Shown here: in pieces, positions 25,813 to 34,701 of the stretch
Position numbering within the stretch: position 1 is the stretch's first letter
How the letters are laid out: each line of letters opens with the position of its first letter
NCBI RefSeq assembly: GCF_033880585.1
Contig: NZ_CP137624.1
Coordinates: forward strand, 310,001 to 374,000
Source: Lysinibacillus louembei
Lineage (GTDB): Bacteria; Bacillota; Bacilli; Bacillales_A; Planococcaceae
Direction of reading: 5' to 3'
DNA length: 64,000 nucleotides
The notes under the pieces: generated by a model
Told to the model about the DNA's origin: nothing
What the model saw: the letters and a program-made list of their open reading frames with translations, nothing else
The model's database searches: none
Position numbers and translations under genes: made by a program

Positions 25813-27256
25813 GTGCATTCCCTCCTTTTACAATCCATGTGTCCTTACCACCGCCGCCTTGCGAGGAATTGACAACTAATGAGCCCTCCTTCAAGGCAAC
25901 ACGTGATAAGCCGCCAGGTAATACATATGTTTCATCACCGCTCATCACAAAAACACGTAAATCAACATGACATGGATAAAAGCGGCCTTCTTGAAATGCT
26001 GGTACACGTGATAGCTTAATCGTTGGTTGTGCAATATATTGATGCGGTGCTTCGAGAATTTTTTCACGGAAAACCTGGCGTTCCTCCTCTGTAGCATGCG
26101 GTCCAATTAGCATATCGTAGCCACCAGATGCTCCTACATTTTTTACTACGAGCTCATCCAAACGCTCTAGTACCCACGCTCTTGTCTCTTCCTCCTCTAA
26201 TAAATACGTATGCACATTATTAATGATTGGCTCCTCCTGTAAATAAAAGCGAATCATCTCTGGCACGTATTGATACATCGCCTTATCATCTGCCACACCA
26301 TTGCCTACAGCATTTAAAATGGCGACATTGCCTTTTTTATAAGCATCTAAAAGATTCGCAACACCAAGCATTGAATCCTCTCTAAAATGCACAGGGTCCA
26401 AGAAATCATCATCGATACGACGATAAATAATATCTACACGTTTTAAGCCCAAAATCGTTTTTAAATAGACGGTATCATCTTTAACAACAAGGTCACGTCC
26501 CTCAACAAGCGGAATATTTAAGCTTTTCGCTAAAAAGACATGGTCATAATAAGCAGAATTATAAATACCTGCTGTCAAGAGCACTGCATGCACCTCTTGA
26601 TCGATAGGCAAATTTGCCGGGCGATGTGCTAACAAAGCCTTTCGCATATAAACGAGCTGCCCCTCTAGCTGCTCAATTGAGTAATCACCAAAAAATTCAG
26701 GATAAATATTGCGCATCACATAGCGATTTTGGTAAACATAGCTCATGCCAGAAGGGTTGCGTAAATTATCTTCCAACACGCAATAATTGCCATGCTCATC
26801 ACGAATTAAATCAATGCCTGCCAGAAAAATATGATTTTGTAATGGCACTGTCGTACCGATTACTTGTTTATAGTAATATGGATTATTATCAATTAATGCT
26901 TTCGGCACAATACCTGCCCTCACAATTTTCTGCTCATGATAAACATCATGCAAAAAAAGATTCAGTGCCTTCACCCGTTGCTTCATGCCTCTTTCAATCA
27001 TCTTCCATGTTTCCTCAGGTATGATAATTGGTACAAAATCAAAGGGCATCGTGCGCTCTGTACCTCCTTCTGCTCCATAAACCGTAAAGGTGATTCCTTT
27101 TCTTAAAAAGCTAGACTGTGCAGCTTGATGCTTATCTTGAAGCTGTTGCATAGAAAACGCTTGCAATTGCTCATAAAATGTTTGATAGTGCACTTTTGGC
27201 TTACTTCCCTCTAGCATCTCATCGTAAAACATACTAGAATCATATAATTTCACCAT
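25805..27256 (-). CDS. Circularly permuted ATP-grasp type 2 family protein
   Basis: This 483-residue soluble protein belongs to the circularly permuted ATP-grasp family (CP_ATPgrasp_1/2). The N-terminal third holds the RKGITFTVY-type segment and the conserved VLEDNLRNPSGMSYV with likely metal-binding acidic and Asn residues. Later segments such as VIYRRIDDDFLDP, LNAVGNGVADDKA and VVKNVGASGGYD complete the nucleotide site. ATP-grasp enzymes couple ATP to carboxylate-amine ligation. It opens a three-gene operon, with AGGAGGCG before the ATG. The family often occurs with exactly these two partners; the product made is not known. Confidence 0.9.
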   Translation of the reverse strand: MVKLYDSSMFYDEMLEGSKPKVHYQTFYEQLQAFSMQQLQDKHQAAQSSFLRKGITFTVYGAEGGTERTMPFDFVPIIIPEETWKMIERGMKQRVKALNLFLHDVYHEQKIVRAGIVPKALIDNNPYYYKQVIGTTVPLQNHIFLAGIDLIRDEHGNYCVLEDNLRNPSGMSYVYQNRYVMRNIYPEFFGDYSIEQLEGQLVYMRKALLAHRPANLPIDQEVHAVLLTAGIYNSAYYDHVFLAKSLNIPLVEGRDLVVKDDTVYLKTILGLKRVDIIYRRIDDDFLDPVHFREDSMLGVANLLDAYKKGNVAILNAVGNGVADDKAMYQYVPEMIRFYLQEEPIINNVHTYLLEEEETRAWVLERLDELVVKNVGASGGYDMLIGPHATEEERQVFREKILEAPHQYIAQPTIKLSRVPAFQEGRFYPCHVDLRVFVMSGDETYVLPGGLSRVALKEGSLVVNSSQGGGGKDTWIVKGGNAHA

Positions 27257-27443
27257 TCAGATCGCCTCCTAATTAAATCAATAAAGTATAGATATATTCC
27301 ACATTTTCTTAAAAAAACCTCCTAAATATCTAAATTTTCAGACTATTATTTTTGAGGTTACAATATCATTACAAACCTAGTATCTTCTATTCATCTCTTA
27401 AAAATACTGTTAAACTATTATAGATTGAAAGGAGGATCTTTTT

Positions 27444-29447
27444 ATGATCAAAAAAATAACAACCTTTGTCATCACCATAATTTTAATGCTTACGGTGGTC
27501 ATGCCATCTTCATCTTATGCGAACGATATTCAAGGACATCAGATGGTAAATGAGCTGACACATTGGGCAAATTTAGGTGTCATTCTGCCTGATAGTAAAG
27601 GTAACTATCAGCCTAATCGCGCTGTAACACGCGGCGAATTTGCTGCCTATATTACACGTGCTTTTAACTTACCTGCATCGGACAAGTATCAATTTTCAGA
27701 TTTAAAAGTCGGTGATCCTTTAACATTTGAAATTCAAGCAGCTGCGGGCTCAGGTATTTTAGGGGGCTATCCTGACGGAACATTCCGACCGAATGAAAAA
27801 ATTACGCGCCAGCATATGGCGGCCATGCTTTATAAAGCTTTACGTTATTTAAATGTTCCAGCACAATCTGCGCCATTAACATTTGCGGATAATAAAAAGA
27901 TTAGTAAACAATTCCATGAAGCTGTCTCTACGTCTGTTTATTACAATATTATTCGTGGCTCTCATGAGAAAAAAGGCGTGTTCTTTAACCCACAAGGCTC
28001 TGCAACAATCGCACATGCTGCAGCATTTTTATATCGTACAAACGTTGTCGCACAGCAATATGCGCAACAAGAGCCAGAAAACAATACACCACAGCCTACG
28101 CCACCACCTGTGGAAACGAACAACAACTATTATGTAGGTACAGTTTCTGGTATAACGGTAACAAAGCAGCCAACTGTTTATACTACATATGAACAAGCAG
28201 AAGCCGCTTACCAATCAACGAACGGTGTTAATGTACTGTTCCAAGGTAATAAAATCATTAAAATGAACTCAGGTATCGCCTCAGCTGCTGATGTTGCAGC
28301 AAATACAGTAACGATTTATGGCAATCAGGATTTCACTAATGCCTTAACATATGTTGTTGAAGGCTCTGAGCTAAAATATTACGGTAGCAACAATAAGTAT
28401 GCGATTGTACAAGCTGGTGATACAAAAGGCTATGCAAAAATGAATGAAATTACGCTAACACCTACTTCCCTTATTAAAGGGCGCGACTATTACTATGTTG
28501 CAAACGGCATGCTTTCTCATAAGCTCTATAACCATATTACACAAGCCTTCATTGGCGAATATGTAATGGGCGAGGCGCCAAGCTTTATGGCAGCAGGCGT
28601 TCATTATTATGGAACAGATGGTGTACATTTCTACAATGCGAATAATCAGCTTGTAGGCAAGCATTATCAATATTTCCAATTTGCCTCATTACGCCAACCG
28701 ACAAATTATACAGCAGAAGAGCTTGATTATATGATTCAAAAAATTCTTGAGGAACGTCGCCCAATAGCATCACGCTATGCTAATATTTTAACGGAATCTC
28801 GTTTACTCGGATTAGGTCAATTTTTAAAAACAGTAGAACAAGAGCATCATGTCAATGCATTGTTTATTTTAGCAACAGCTATCCATGAAAGTGATTATGG
28901 TATAAGTACCAATGCGCTTCAAAAAAATAATATTTTCGGCATCCGCGTTTTCGATGCTAATGAAGCTGCTGGTTCAACTTATGCATCTGCAAATGACAGC
29001 ATTCTTGCTTTCATTAATCAATATGTCAATAAAAACTATGCACCTCAAGCAGGTGGCTATGCAAAAGGCGCTGTACCTGGCAATAAAACGACAGGGATGA
29101 ACGTCCATTACGCATCAGATCCATACTGGGGTAGCAAAATTGCAGGCCATATGTATCGTCTAGACAACCGCTTCGGTCGCAAAGACTTTAAGCAAGGTCG
29201 CCTAGCTATGGTGCTAAATAATGGCGAGTCAGTAAACGCACGTATGGAACCGTCCACTTCCTCACCAATCGCTTTCATCTACAAAGCGAAAACAACAGGT
29301 GAAACAGGCTTATTCGGTTACCCTGTAGCAATTGTAGAAGAAACAATGGGTAGCGATGGCTACATCTGGTACAAAGTGTACTCAGACAACAACCCACCCG
29401 CTGACTTTGCTTGGATTCGCTCAGACTTAGTAAAGCCATTACAATAA
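27444..29447 (+). CDS. SLH-anchored endo-beta-N-acetylglucosaminidase (GH73-type)
   Basis: This 667-residue exported wall hydrolase has a signal peptide (1-26), three N-terminal SLH repeats at about 30-200 (for example SGILGGYPDGTFRPNEKITR), a Pro/Asn-rich linker, an SH3-like middle region, and a GH73-type glucosaminidase domain at about 440-570. The predicted catalytic Glu lies in ATAIHESDYGIS, with NNIFGI beyond. A further SH3-like C-terminal module follows at about 590-667. It would cut the GlcNAc-beta-1,4-MurNAc backbone while docked to the pyruvylated polymer. AAAGGAGG precedes the ATG. It stands alone with its own terminator. Confidence 0.88.
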   Translation: MIKKITTFVITIILMLTVVMPSSSYANDIQGHQMVNELTHWANLGVILPDSKGNYQPNRAVTRGEFAAYITRAFNLPASDKYQFSDLKVGDPLTFEIQAAAGSGILGGYPDGTFRPNEKITRQHMAAMLYKALRYLNVPAQSAPLTFADNKKISKQFHEAVSTSVYYNIIRGSHEKKGVFFNPQGSATIAHAAAFLYRTNVVAQQYAQQEPENNTPQPTPPPVETNNNYYVGTVSGITVTKQPTVYTTYEQAEAAYQSTNGVNVLFQGNKIIKMNSGIASAADVAANTVTIYGNQDFTNALTYVVEGSELKYYGSNNKYAIVQAGDTKGYAKMNEITLTPTSLIKGRDYYYVANGMLSHKLYNHITQAFIGEYVMGEAPSFMAAGVHYYGTDGVHFYNANNQLVGKHYQYFQFASLRQPTNYTAEELDYMIQKILEERRPIASRYANILTESRLLGLGQFLKTVEQEHHVNALFILATAIHESDYGISTNALQKNNIFGIRVFDANEAAGSTYASANDSILAFINQYVNKNYAPQAGGYAKGAVPGNKTTGMNVHYASDPYWGSKIAGHMYRLDNRFGRKDFKQGRLAMVLNNGESVNARMEPSTSSPIAFIYKAKTTGETGLFGYPVAIVEETMGSDGYIWYKVYSDNNPPADFAWIRSDLVKPLQ

Positions 29448-29452
29448 GTTAA

Positions 29453-29501
29453 AAACAGGCTGTCGAGAAAAGATATTATCTTTCCCGTCAGCCTGTTTTT
29501 T
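29453..29501 (+). terminator. Terminator of the SLH glucosaminidase gene
   Basis: AAACAGGCTG pairs with CAGCCTGTTT and is followed by Ts, 5 nt after the stop. The tandem array starts directly beyond it. Confidence 0.85.
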
Positions 29502-29503
29502 GA

Positions 29504-30110
29504 TTTATTTGTGGGGCTATTGGCGCTCTTCTCTGATTTATTTGCGCTTTCTCTGATTTATTTGCGTTTTTCCCATTTTATTTGCGACTTCGCCAGATAT
29601 ATTTGCGCTTTTCTCATTTTATTTGCGACTTCTCGGATATATTTGCGCTTTTCCCATTTTATTTGCGGCTTCTCAGATATATTTGCGTTTTTCCCATTTT
29701 ATTTGCGACTTCTCAGATATATTTGCGCTTTTCCCATTTTATTTGCGACTTCTCGGATATATTTGCGCTTTTCCCATTTTATTTGCGACTTCTCGGATAT
29801 ATTTGTGCTTTTCCCATTTTATTTGCGACTTCTCAGATATATTTGCGCTTTTCTCATTTTATTTGCGACTTCTCGGATATATTTGCGCTTTTCCCATTTT
29901 ATTTGCGACTTCTCGGATATATTTGCGCTTTTCTCATTTTATTTGCGACTTCTCAGATATATTTGCGCTTTTCCCATTTTATTTGCGATTTCTCTGATAT
30001 ATTTGCGTTTTTCCCATTTTACTTGCAGCTTCTCTGATATATTTGCGCTTTTCTCATTTTATTTGCGACTTCGCCAGATATATTTTCGACTTGCTCAATT
30101 TATTGACGTT
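29504..30110 (-). repeat. Large 40-bp (2 x 20-bp) tandem array, TTTATTTGCG family
   Basis: About fifteen 40-bp units fill the gap between two convergent SLH-enzyme genes. Each unit is two related 20-bp half-units, ATTTGCGACTTCTCRGATAT and ATTTGCGCTTTTCCCATTTT. The edges are more degenerate than the core, and the variant ATTTGCGACTTCGCCAGATA occurs near both ends. The plus strand contains no stop in any frame, which creates long spurious ORFs; there is no ribosome site. On the minus strand each full unit reads ATG ... TAA over 12 codons. Confidence 0.95.
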
Positions 30111-30120
30111 GCGCCTTCTC

Positions 30121-30154
30121 AAAAAAAGAAAAGACTACTAGAAATCTAGTAGCC
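30121..30154 (-). terminator. Terminator of the SLH amidase gene
   Basis: On the minus strand GGCTACTAGA-TT-TCTAGTAGTC is followed by TTTTCTTTTTTT. It separates the amidase gene from the tandem array. Confidence 0.85.
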
Positions 30155-30161
30155 TCTCCGT

Positions 30162-32150
30162 TTATTTACTATAGTACTCTACAATTCCATCGTAGATTGC
30201 TTGAGCGAAAATTTCTGCGTATTTGTCGCTTGTTAGCTTGTTGCGGTCTTCTTCATTTGATAGGAAGCCTAGCTCTACTAATATAGCAGGCACAACAAGA
30301 CCTTTTACTACATAGTAATCGACACGTTTTACACCACGATTATTCATATTTGCTTGCTTAACAATTTGACTATTGATTGCTGTCGCTAAAGCGAAGTCTT
30401 CTTTTTCATTATCATTCGATGTTACACTGTAGTATGTTTCTGTACCTTTAGCAGATGAACTAGCAGAGTTTACATGGATGCTGACGAAGATTTCTCCATA
30501 GTTATTTTTCGTGAAATCTACGCGATCCTGTAATGATGGATACGTATCGCCTGTGCGTGTCATTTTTACGATAGCACCACTTGCCTCAAGCTTTTTCTTC
30601 ACTAAGTTTGATACTTTCAGTGTGATTTCTTTTTCTTGCGCTGCTTTACCGTGTGTTGTGCCAGGATCTTTACCACCATGCCCTGGATCAATCACGATAA
30701 TGCGACCAGCTATTTTGGAGCCTGTTTGATTAATAAGACGTAAGTAAGTTTTATGCACATAGCCTGTTACACCATTATGTGTAACATTTGCCCAGTTGCC
30801 TGAGATGGAATGCACTTCTACAAGTGTCCCACGATTCATTTTCCCTAATGAAGCAGAAGAGCCTGATGCCGATTGACGAATATGCAAGCCATCCACTGTT
30901 ACGCTACCAATCGTTTTCGTATTCAATGTTGGTGGCGTCTCGGGTTGTATAGGCTGTTCTGGTTCCGGCTCCGGTTCTACAACTACTGGTGGTTGTTCTT
31001 CTCCCGAACCATTATCAGAGCCTTCTTGCCCACCGTTGTTATCCTTTGGTGGCTCCACAACAATATCCTTTGTTTGTGAAATACGGACATAGCCTGGAAT
31101 ACCATTTTGCTCTGTTAAATACCAGTTGCCTGTCGTTCCATATACTTTAATTGTTGCGTCATCTGTGAATTTTGCCATTGATTGACTATTCACATCACGC
31201 GTTTTATAAAGAGCGACTTCCCCAACTGCCTTCACTTCTTTGTTTACTTTACTTAATGCTTGACCATCTGCTGCTATAAGCTGCGCATAATCTTTATAAA
31301 CATAAGCATAGCGCCCCTCATAGGCAACTTTAAGCCATCCATTTGCACTCACTTCATACAAATAAAGCGTTGTACCTGTGTTTACTTTACCTAAAACATT
31401 TGAATTGTTTGCTGAGCTAGCAGAAGAACGTATATTTAAATTATCTGTCGTTGCACGTACTTGTCCAATTGCATCTTCAGCACTTGGCATCGTAACTCCT
31501 TTGACAGGTAAATCTAAACGATATTTTTCGTTTTTAGCACGAGCAATAAATGAGGCGAACTGTGAACGCTTCACAACCTCTGTTGCATTATACTTTGTAC
31601 CTGTTGTATCACCTTTTGTGATTCCACTATAATAAATTGCTGCAATATATTTATAATAAGCATGTGTTGGCTTAATATCTGTAAATGGCACTGTTAGCTT
31701 GCCAAATTCCTCTGCATCTAATTTGAAAGCACTAACAAGTACTTTACTCATTTCATCACGTGTTAGTGGTACGTTTGGGCCAAACTTCCCTTGAGAGTAT
31801 GCTGAGAAGTAGCCTAATTCGATGGCACGCTCAACATAGCCAGATAGCTCCGTTCCTACTTGAACGTCAGAAAAAGATGATTTTTGAACAACTAGCGGCT
31901 TATTTCCTGTAGCCTCTACCACCATTTTCGCAACTTGTCCACGCGTTACTGGTGCGTTTGGCTTAAAGATAGTTTTGCCATTCTCCGTGTATCCTTTAAT
32001 TACCCCTAAGTCTACTAAGTAATTAATTTCTTCATACGATCCATGTGAAGTAGAAACATCGGCGAATCGCGCATTGGCATATACATTATGTATATTAAAC
32101 ATTGACATTATAACGACAATTAACATCAGGCTGACTTTTTTGAAAGACAA
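30162..32150 (-). CDS. SLH x3 - SH3 - N-acetylmuramoyl-L-alanine amidase (Amidase_3)
   Basis: The 662-residue exported amidase comprises a signal peptide (1-25), three SLH repeats (about 28-200), two SH3-like modules (about 225-365), a Pro/Glu-rich linker, a third SH3 module (about 410-475) and a zinc Amidase_3 domain (about 485-662). Zinc ligands are visible as His in DPGHGGKDPG, Glu in EKEITL and His in SIHVNS; the catalytic Glu is in LVELGF. It cleaves the bond between MurNAc and L-Ala. The start is a TTG at 32150 with GGGAGG and AGAGG upstream; no ATG fits the signal peptide. It converges on the SLH glucosaminidase across the tandem array. Confidence 0.9.
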   Translation of the reverse strand: MSFKKVSLMLIVVIMSMFNIHNVYANARFADVSTSHGSYEEINYLVDLGVIKGYTENGKTIFKPNAPVTRGQVAKMVVEATGNKPLVVQKSSFSDVQVGTELSGYVERAIELGYFSAYSQGKFGPNVPLTRDEMSKVLVSAFKLDAEEFGKLTVPFTDIKPTHAYYKYIAAIYYSGITKGDTTGTKYNATEVVKRSQFASFIARAKNEKYRLDLPVKGVTMPSAEDAIGQVRATTDNLNIRSSASSANNSNVLGKVNTGTTLYLYEVSANGWLKVAYEGRYAYVYKDYAQLIAADGQALSKVNKEVKAVGEVALYKTRDVNSQSMAKFTDDATIKVYGTTGNWYLTEQNGIPGYVRISQTKDIVVEPPKDNNGGQEGSDNGSGEEQPPVVVEPEPEPEQPIQPETPPTLNTKTIGSVTVDGLHIRQSASGSSASLGKMNRGTLVEVHSISGNWANVTHNGVTGYVHKTYLRLINQTGSKIAGRIIVIDPGHGGKDPGTTHGKAAQEKEITLKVSNLVKKKLEASGAIVKMTRTGDTYPSLQDRVDFTKNNYGEIFVSIHVNSASSSAKGTETYYSVTSNDNEKEDFALATAINSQIVKQANMNNRGVKRVDYYVVKGLVVPAILVELGFLSNEEDRNKLTSDKYAEIFAQAIYDGIVEYYSK

Positions 32151-32327
32151 TGCCTCTTTTCCTCCCTTCTACTTTACCAAGTTTAATTGTAACAAAAATT
32201 TTCCTTTTGCGAAATCTAGTTTTCGACTTTCTTCCATCTTTTTTGTGAAAACCTCGTATCGCTATCTCATTTGACTTAGGAACATCGCAAAAAGTTACAA
32301 ACTTTATTAGGGCTCCTTCTAAATCAT

Positions 32328-32365
32328 GAAAAAATGAGCCGTCTAACAAATTATCGAAGACGGCC
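32328..32365 (-). terminator. Terminator of the NlpC/P60-SLH gene
   Basis: GCCGTCT pairs with AGACGGC; on the minus strand it is followed by TCATTTTTTC. Confidence 0.75.
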
Positions 32366-32379
32366 CAGTGTATCCTATT

Positions 32380-33297
32380 TTATTGCTGCTGTGCTCTGTT
32401 AATAAATGCCTCAAGATGTGTTAATGTAACATAATCATTCACAGCAAATGTGCCGTCACCTTTACCAACAGTAATACCTGTTGAAGCCAATGTTGCGATA
32501 TATTCACTTGACCAGTGTGATGCAGGTACGTCTTTAAAGTGTGGTGCATCGCCTTCTTGCTGTAAATCAAATGCAACAACTAAAATTTTAGCTAGCTGTG
32601 CACGCGTGATAGGTGATGCAGGATTAAATTTTCCATGTTCATCTCCAGAGAAAACGCCAATTTTATTCAATGCTGTCGCAGCACCAGCATATTTTGCTGA
32701 TGGCTTCACATCTGCAAATGGTGAGCTTGTATCAGATGTATCAAGATTTAATGCCTTTGCTAATTGAATGGCTACTTCACCGCGTGAAGCATATACTGAA
32801 AAATCAATTTGTGCATTTTTTACTTCTGCTTTTGCTAGTTCAGCAGTTGAAAAGCTTTTGACACGCTTTGCACCGATATAACGACTTGCCCAGTATGATG
32901 CATGAATGCTTGTCACGCTCACACCTTGATTCGTTTGTGAATGGATGAATTTTTGATCACCGATGTAAATCCCTACATGTGATACACCTGCGCCAGATGT
33001 ATTGAAAAATAATAAGTCGCCTGCTTGTAAATTACTTTTGGCAACTGCTTGACCTTGGCCATATTGTGCACCAGATGTACGCGGTAGTGAAATACCTAAA
33101 TCGCTAAATACTTGGCGTGTAAAGCCTGAGCAATCGAAGCCGCGTGTTGTTGTACCTCCGTATATGTATGGTGTTCCGATATATTTATAAGCCGATGACG
33201 TTAACTGATCTACTGATGCTGCTTCTGCCTCATGTGAATTTGCTCCTGCAAAAATCATAAATGCAGCAAATACAGGTAATAAAACTCGTTTCTTCAA
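32380..33297 (-). CDS. NlpC/P60 endopeptidase with C-terminal SLH repeats
   Basis: This is a 305-residue exported D,L-endopeptidase: signal peptide (1-26, ...ANSHEAEAA), an NlpC/P60 domain (about 28-150) with the catalytic Cys in GFDCSGFTRQ and His in SHVGIYIGDQ and FIHSQT, then two to three SLH repeats (about 170-305). The catalytic half is very like the unanchored NlpC/P60 protein at 7834-8319, suggesting duplication plus SLH fusion. The frame is open to an ATG at 33381, but that start buries the signal peptide. The TTG at 33297 follows GAGAGGAG and begins a proper signal sequence, so it is preferred. Confidence 0.88.
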   Translation of the reverse strand: MKKRVLLPVFAAFMIFAGANSHEAEAASVDQLTSSAYKYIGTPYIYGGTTTRGFDCSGFTRQVFSDLGISLPRTSGAQYGQGQAVAKSNLQAGDLLFFNTSGAGVSHVGIYIGDQKFIHSQTNQGVSVTSIHASYWASRYIGAKRVKSFSTAELAKAEVKNAQIDFSVYASRGEVAIQLAKALNLDTSDTSSPFADVKPSAKYAGAATALNKIGVFSGDEHGKFNPASPITRAQLAKILVVAFDLQQEGDAPHFKDVPASHWSSEYIATLASTGITVGKGDGTFAVNDYVTLTHLEAFINRAQQQ

Positions 33298-33404
33298 AAT
33301 GTTTTGTTCTCCTCTCAAATTTCCCTTGGCTGTAGGCCCAATTAAAAGACTACCATAGAAAAGCCCGCTATAACTTTTCACTTGTGTAACAGTTTAGAAA
33401 ATAG

Positions 33405-33453
33405 CAAAAAAGCGCGAAATGACAGCGTTGAAGCTGTATTTCTGCGCTTTTTA
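33405..33453 (-). terminator. Terminator of the SLH-CAP gene
   Basis: AAAAAGCGC-GAAAT-GACAGC pairs with GCTGTATTTCTGCGCTTTTT; T-run on both strands. Confidence 0.8.
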
Positions 33454-33550
33454 TCTAATTTTATCGTAATATACGTGGCAACTCCGTAACTACATTGTAA
33501 TATTACACACCACTTTTTTACATACCCGCTTTTTATAAAAGCAAAACATT

Positions 33551-34600
33551 TTATTTACTGGAAAAAAGCTGTACCCAATAATATTGTCCATCTTTTGTAT
33601 ATTTAATGCCAATTCCAATATGTGTATAGCTCGCTTTTAAAATGTTTTCACGATGCTTAGTAGAGGCCATCCATGCATCTGTCACTGCTTGTGCGCTATT
33701 AAAGTTTCGAGCAATATTTTCACCAAAGCTTGTATATGAATAGTCAAATAACTCTGCCATATCCCATGGTGCGCCATAACGTGGCGATTGATGCTCAAAA
33801 TAATTGTGCTGAATCATATCTTGTGCTTTAATAACTGCTAATTGTGTTAATTGCGGATCATATGTTAAAGGCTTCAAGCCATGTTGTTGACGTTGCTGAT
33901 TTGTCATCGCAATCGCTTCTTTGGCAAAATCACCTTTATCACTTATTGTCGGTATATAGCCTTTGCCAAGATAATCATAGACGACTTCATGACGTGCTAC
34001 CTTCTGTTGAAAGGCCATTCCCCTTGCTATAAATGCTGCTAAATGAGCACGTGTTACATAGGCTGTTGGCTCAAATTTACTTGCCGTTTTTCCTGTAACA
34101 ATTTCAATATCTGCTAATGATTCAATATAGTTTTTTGCCCAATAGTTTTTAGGCAAATCTTTAAATGCTGCTTTATTGTACGCATCTGTTGTAATATGAA
34201 AGGCAAGCGCAATCATTTTGGCAAGATGTGCTCGCTGAAGTGGCTCATCTGGCTGAAAAAGCTCATTGTTTTGAATAATTCCTAGTTGTGCAAGCTTGCG
34301 AATTTCTGCATAGTGCGTATGTGTTGGTGGTACATCAGTTGCTTGTAAAAGAAAATCTTTGGCAGGCGCACCACCTATTGCCCGCGCAATAACTACAGCA
34401 GCTTCTTCCCTCGTAACTAACTCGTTTGGTCGAAATGTATTATCTTCAAAGCCTTCCATATATCCCACATCTACTAATTGCATAATGGCAGGTGTCGCCC
34501 AATAAGCATTTGGTAAATCTTTAAAATGCACAGCTGCGTATGCAGGTGTTTGCCAAATACACGCAAGTGCTAACATCACGACAATCAATTTTTCTTTCAT
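33551..34600 (-). CDS. SLH x3 - CAP (SCP/PR1) domain protein
   Basis: The 349-residue exported protein has a signal peptide (1-22), three N-terminal SLH repeats at about 23-200 (for example VGYMEGFEDNTFRPNELVTR) and a C-terminal CAP domain at about 225-349. CAP hallmarks are seen: MTNQQRQQHGLKPL, a His in MIQHNYFEHQSP, FGENIARNF and WMASTKHRENIL. This is the YkwD-like bacterial CAP type, of unsettled role (ligand binding or nuclease/protease suggestions). The ATG at 34600 with GGGGTG upstream is preferred over GTG 34609. Confidence 0.88.
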   Translation of the reverse strand: MKEKLIVVMLALACIWQTPAYAAVHFKDLPNAYWATPAIMQLVDVGYMEGFEDNTFRPNELVTREEAAVVIARAIGGAPAKDFLLQATDVPPTHTHYAEIRKLAQLGIIQNNELFQPDEPLQRAHLAKMIALAFHITTDAYNKAAFKDLPKNYWAKNYIESLADIEIVTGKTASKFEPTAYVTRAHLAAFIARGMAFQQKVARHEVVYDYLGKGYIPTISDKGDFAKEAIAMTNQQRQQHGLKPLTYDPQLTQLAVIKAQDMIQHNYFEHQSPRYGAPWDMAELFDYSYTSFGENIARNFNSAQAVTDAWMASTKHRENILKASYTHIGIGIKYTKDGQYYWVQLFSSK

Positions 34601-34650
34601 TAATGACACCCCAATACTAGGAATGAAGCCGTCTGCAAAGACAATTTCGT

Positions 34651-34692
34651 ATAAAGGCTGTCTGAAAAGATATTACCTTTTCAAGACAGCCT
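34651..34692 (-). terminator. Terminator of the 1338-residue repeat-protein gene
   Basis: AGGCTGTCTGAAAAG pairs with CTTTTCAAGACAGCCT; on the minus strand T-rich sequence follows. Confidence 0.8.
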
Positions 34693-34701
34693 CATTCCAT
34701 T

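Noticed and set aside
29511-30149. Long overlapping plus-strand open frames of 124-211 codons in the 29.5-kb array
   Set aside because: All three plus frames are open because the 20-bp unit has no stop in any frame; no ribosome site, signal or family match. The translation is merely the repeat.
32095-32349. 84-codon minus-strand frame upstream of the amidase gene
   Set aside because: Overlaps the amidase start in another frame, is highly basic and low-complexity, and lacks a ribosome site.
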